DNA of 64,000 bases from Robiginitalea sediminis. Its GTDB lineage: Bacteria; Bacteroidota; Bacteroidia; Flavobacteriales; Flavobacteriaceae. The first letter of the stretch is position 1; each line of letters begins with the position of its first letter. The stretch is taken from the NCBI RefSeq assembly GCF_002198115.1, contig NZ_NGNR01000001.1, positions 1,041,197-1,105,196 on the forward strand. Direction: 5' to 3'. The notes under the pieces are model-generated. The model was not told where the DNA came from. It searched no databases and was given only the letters and a program-made list of their open reading frames with translations. This document shows positions 62,613 through 64,000 of this stretch, one piece after another. The translations under genes and the position numbers were made by a program.

Positions 62613-63647
62613 ATGGCTGTACTGGATACGCCCCGCATTTTACTGATCTACACGGGCGGTACCATTGGGATGGAACGGGACTACACATCCGGGGCACTCC
62701 GCGCCTTCGACTTCAATAACCTGCTGCAGCAGATCCCGGAATTGCGGCAGGTGGATTGCGCCATCCACTCCGTGGCTTTTGCCCAACCCATAGATTCCTC
62801 CAACATGGACCTGCCCCATTGGAAGCAACTGGCCAGGCTCATCGGGGAGCACTATGACAATTTCGACGGGTTTGTGGTCCTGCATGGCAGCGATACCATG
62901 AGCTACACGGCCTCCGCCCTCAGTTTTATGCTGGAAAACCTGGCCAAGCCGGTTATCCTAACCGGGTCCCAGCTCCCCATTGGAGACCTCCGGACAGACG
63001 CCAAGGAGAACCTTATAACCTCCATCCAGCTTGCCGCCCTCCGTGAAAACGGGTTGCCGTTGGTACGGGAGGTTTGCCTGTATTTTGAATACAAACTTTA
63101 CCGCGGCAACCGCACCACAAAGGTAAATACTGAGCATTTCGAGGCCTTCGAGTCTCCCAACTACCCGGCCCTGGCGGTTTCCGGGGTGCACCTGAAGGTC
63201 CGCCGGGAATTGCTCTGGAACCCTGCCCGTAAAGGGGTGTTAAAGGTGCACACCAGTATGGACAACCGTATCGGGGTGTTAAAACTATTTCCGGGCATGC
63301 ACCCGGATTGGGCAGCCACCCTGTTGCGCAACCCGGGGATAAAGGGGATGGTACTGGAAACGTTCGGTGCAGGAAACGCCCCCACCGCCTCCTGGCTCCT
63401 GGAGGAATTAAGAGCAGCAGTGGGGCGGGGCATGCATATCGTAAACGTAACCCAATGCATAGGTGGCAGTGTGTTGATGGGTCAGTACGAGACGAGCTCA
63501 TCCCTCAAGGACATCCCCCTGATAGACGGAAGGGACATCACCTCCGAGGCAGCCCTGGCCAAACTCATGTACCTCTTGGGGGCCGGGGTGGCACAGGGTT
63601 CTTTTAAAACCATTTTTGAGACTTCCCTCAGGGGCGAGATGTCCTGA
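62613..63647 (+). CDS. ansA: Type I (cytoplasmic) L-asparaginase
   Basis: 344 residues. The first active-site Thr is in LLIYTGGTIGM, the second in VVLHGSDTMSYTASAL, with ILTGSQLPIGDLRTDAKENL nearby. There is no signal peptide, matching AnsA over the periplasmic type II enzyme. It hydrolyses asparagine to aspartate and ammonia, and is probably co-transcribed with tatD. Confidence 0.95.
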   Translation: MAVLDTPRILLIYTGGTIGMERDYTSGALRAFDFNNLLQQIPELRQVDCAIHSVAFAQPIDSSNMDLPHWKQLARLIGEHYDNFDGFVVLHGSDTMSYTASALSFMLENLAKPVILTGSQLPIGDLRTDAKENLITSIQLAALRENGLPLVREVCLYFEYKLYRGNRTTKVNTEHFEAFESPNYPALAVSGVHLKVRRELLWNPARKGVLKVHTSMDNRIGVLKLFPGMHPDWAATLLRNPGIKGMVLETFGAGNAPTASWLLEELRAAVGRGMHIVNVTQCIGGSVLMGQYETSSSLKDIPLIDGRDITSEAALAKLMYLLGAGVAQGSFKTIFETSLRGEMS

Positions 63648-63689
63648 ACGAAATCCGATCAAAATTTTAGTTCTTCCCGAAAATTTTGT

Positions 63690-63697
63690 TATTTTCG
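63690..63697 (+). promoter_or_regulatory. Possible -7 element of tRNA-Ser
   Basis: TATTTTCG is one base away from TAnnTTTG, 20 nt before the tRNA, with TTAG in the -33 position. Confidence 0.35.
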
Positions 63698-63717
63698 CAC
63701 CCCGAATTCGGGTATAA

Positions 63718-63804
63718 AGAGAGGTGGCCGAGTGGTTTAAGGCGCACGCCTGGAAAGTGTGTTTCCGCGAGAGCGGATCGAGGGTTCGAATCCCTTCCTC
63801 TCTG
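63718..63804 (+). tRNA. tRNA-Ser (anticodon GGA)
   Basis: 87 nt. Acceptor AGAGAGG pairs with CCTCTCT (63797-63803), discriminator G as expected for serine. The anticodon stem CACGC/GTGTG encloses CTGGAAA, giving GGA. The long variable arm is present. Confidence 0.96.
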
Positions 63805-63815
63805 CACAAAAGGAA

Positions 63816-63840
63816 AGCACCGCTGCAACGCAGCGGTGCT
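63816..63840 (+). terminator. Terminator after tRNA-Ser
   Basis: An 11-bp perfect stem AGCACCGCTGC/GCAGCGGTGCT with an AAC loop, then T7. Confidence 0.9.
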
Positions 63841-63898
63841 TTTTTTATTCCCGGTGCCGTCAAAAGCTAGCTTTTGTAAGGCACGGGGAATAAAAAAA
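63840..63898. repeat. Large inverted repeat with inner palindrome
   Basis: Outer arms 63840-63858 and 63880-63898 pair over 19 bp with one mismatch (53/85). An inner perfect 16-bp palindrome (63861-63876, centre GCTAGC) forms the tip. T7 and A7 tracts bound the element. No coding frame is supported here. Confidence 0.8.
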
Positions 63899-63900
63899 GC

Positions 63901-63924
63901 CCATAGCCGCCATGGCGGCTATGG
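63901..63924. repeat. 24-bp perfect palindrome
   Basis: The 24 bases read identically on both strands (centre GCCATGGC). Preceded by A7 and followed by TGCTTTC, it may end a minus-strand gene lying beyond the window edge. Confidence 0.8.
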
Positions 63925-64000
63925 TGCTTTCTATGCTTGTCCCGCACCCTGAACGAGGAAAGGGGATCAGCGCCCCGGCGCAGGCGGGGCGGTAATCCTG
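63925..64000. other. Window end, nothing recognised
   Basis: GC-rich sequence with no frame that can be assigned; it may belong to the end of a gene outside the window. Confidence 0.4.

Overview
The window looks like chromosomal DNA of a high-GC marine flavobacterium (Bacteroidota). The grounds are a fused ccoN-ccoO gene, a Por-secretion (T9SS) C-terminal sorting domain, many DUF families typical of Bacteroidota, and promoters that repeatedly match the Bacteroidota pattern TTTG-N~19-TAnnTTTG instead of sigma-70 boxes. A Robiginitalea-like genus would fit the GC content and gene content, but that is inference. No phage, insertion sequence, CRISPR array or replication origin was seen.

Layout. 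69-8879 (minus strand) is a complete cbb3 oxidase locus: ccoI, ccoS, ccoNO, ccoQ, ccoP, ccoG, ccoH and a SafE-like membrane protein. A Crp/Fnr regulator and a universal stress protein diverge from it (9022-10663). Three TGA-N6-TCA palindromes sit about 30 nt upstream of the -7 elements of ccoS, ccoI/fnr (shared) and the usp gene, which suggests one oxygen-responsive regulon. 10896-12112 holds a small membrane protein and an (alpha/alpha)-barrel-like lipoprotein. 12364-12465 looks like a free-standing structured RNA gene. 12711-19713 combines homogentisate dioxygenase with a hutHIUG histidine-degradation operon facing a LysR regulator.

20718-29314 is housekeeping and hypothetical material: nitroreductase, ruvC, hemW, a cyclase-family hydrolase, several DUF genes and an M20 dipeptidase. 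At 29402-29590 a tRNA-Leu(UAG) gene is preceded by a broken copy of its own 5' half that carries an 18-bp palindrome. 30730-39331 is a catabolic operon for hexuronates or related acid sugars: uxaC, a KDG-type kinase, a KDPG-type aldolase, a TRAP transporter, a tandem-DUF1080 lipoprotein and a Tat-exported Gfo/Idh/MocA oxidoreductase. A convergent trio (sugar-acid dehydratase, GntP permease, FAH-family enzyme; 39345-43254) adds a probable aldonate branch, so 30.7-43.3 kb reads as a sugar-acid utilisation region.

43491-55640 holds tRNA-Leu(CAG), Sua5/YrdC, a DUF6263-like secreted protein, a large T9SS-secreted Ig-repeat protein, a sugar-porter MFS protein, Kdo transferase (waaA), a DegT aminotransferase, galE and a secreted amidohydrolase. 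55767-59863 is sucAB of the TCA cycle. The window closes with a di-haem cytochrome c peroxidase, a retropepsin-like protein, TatD, type I asparaginase, tRNA-Ser(GGA) and two large inverted repeats.
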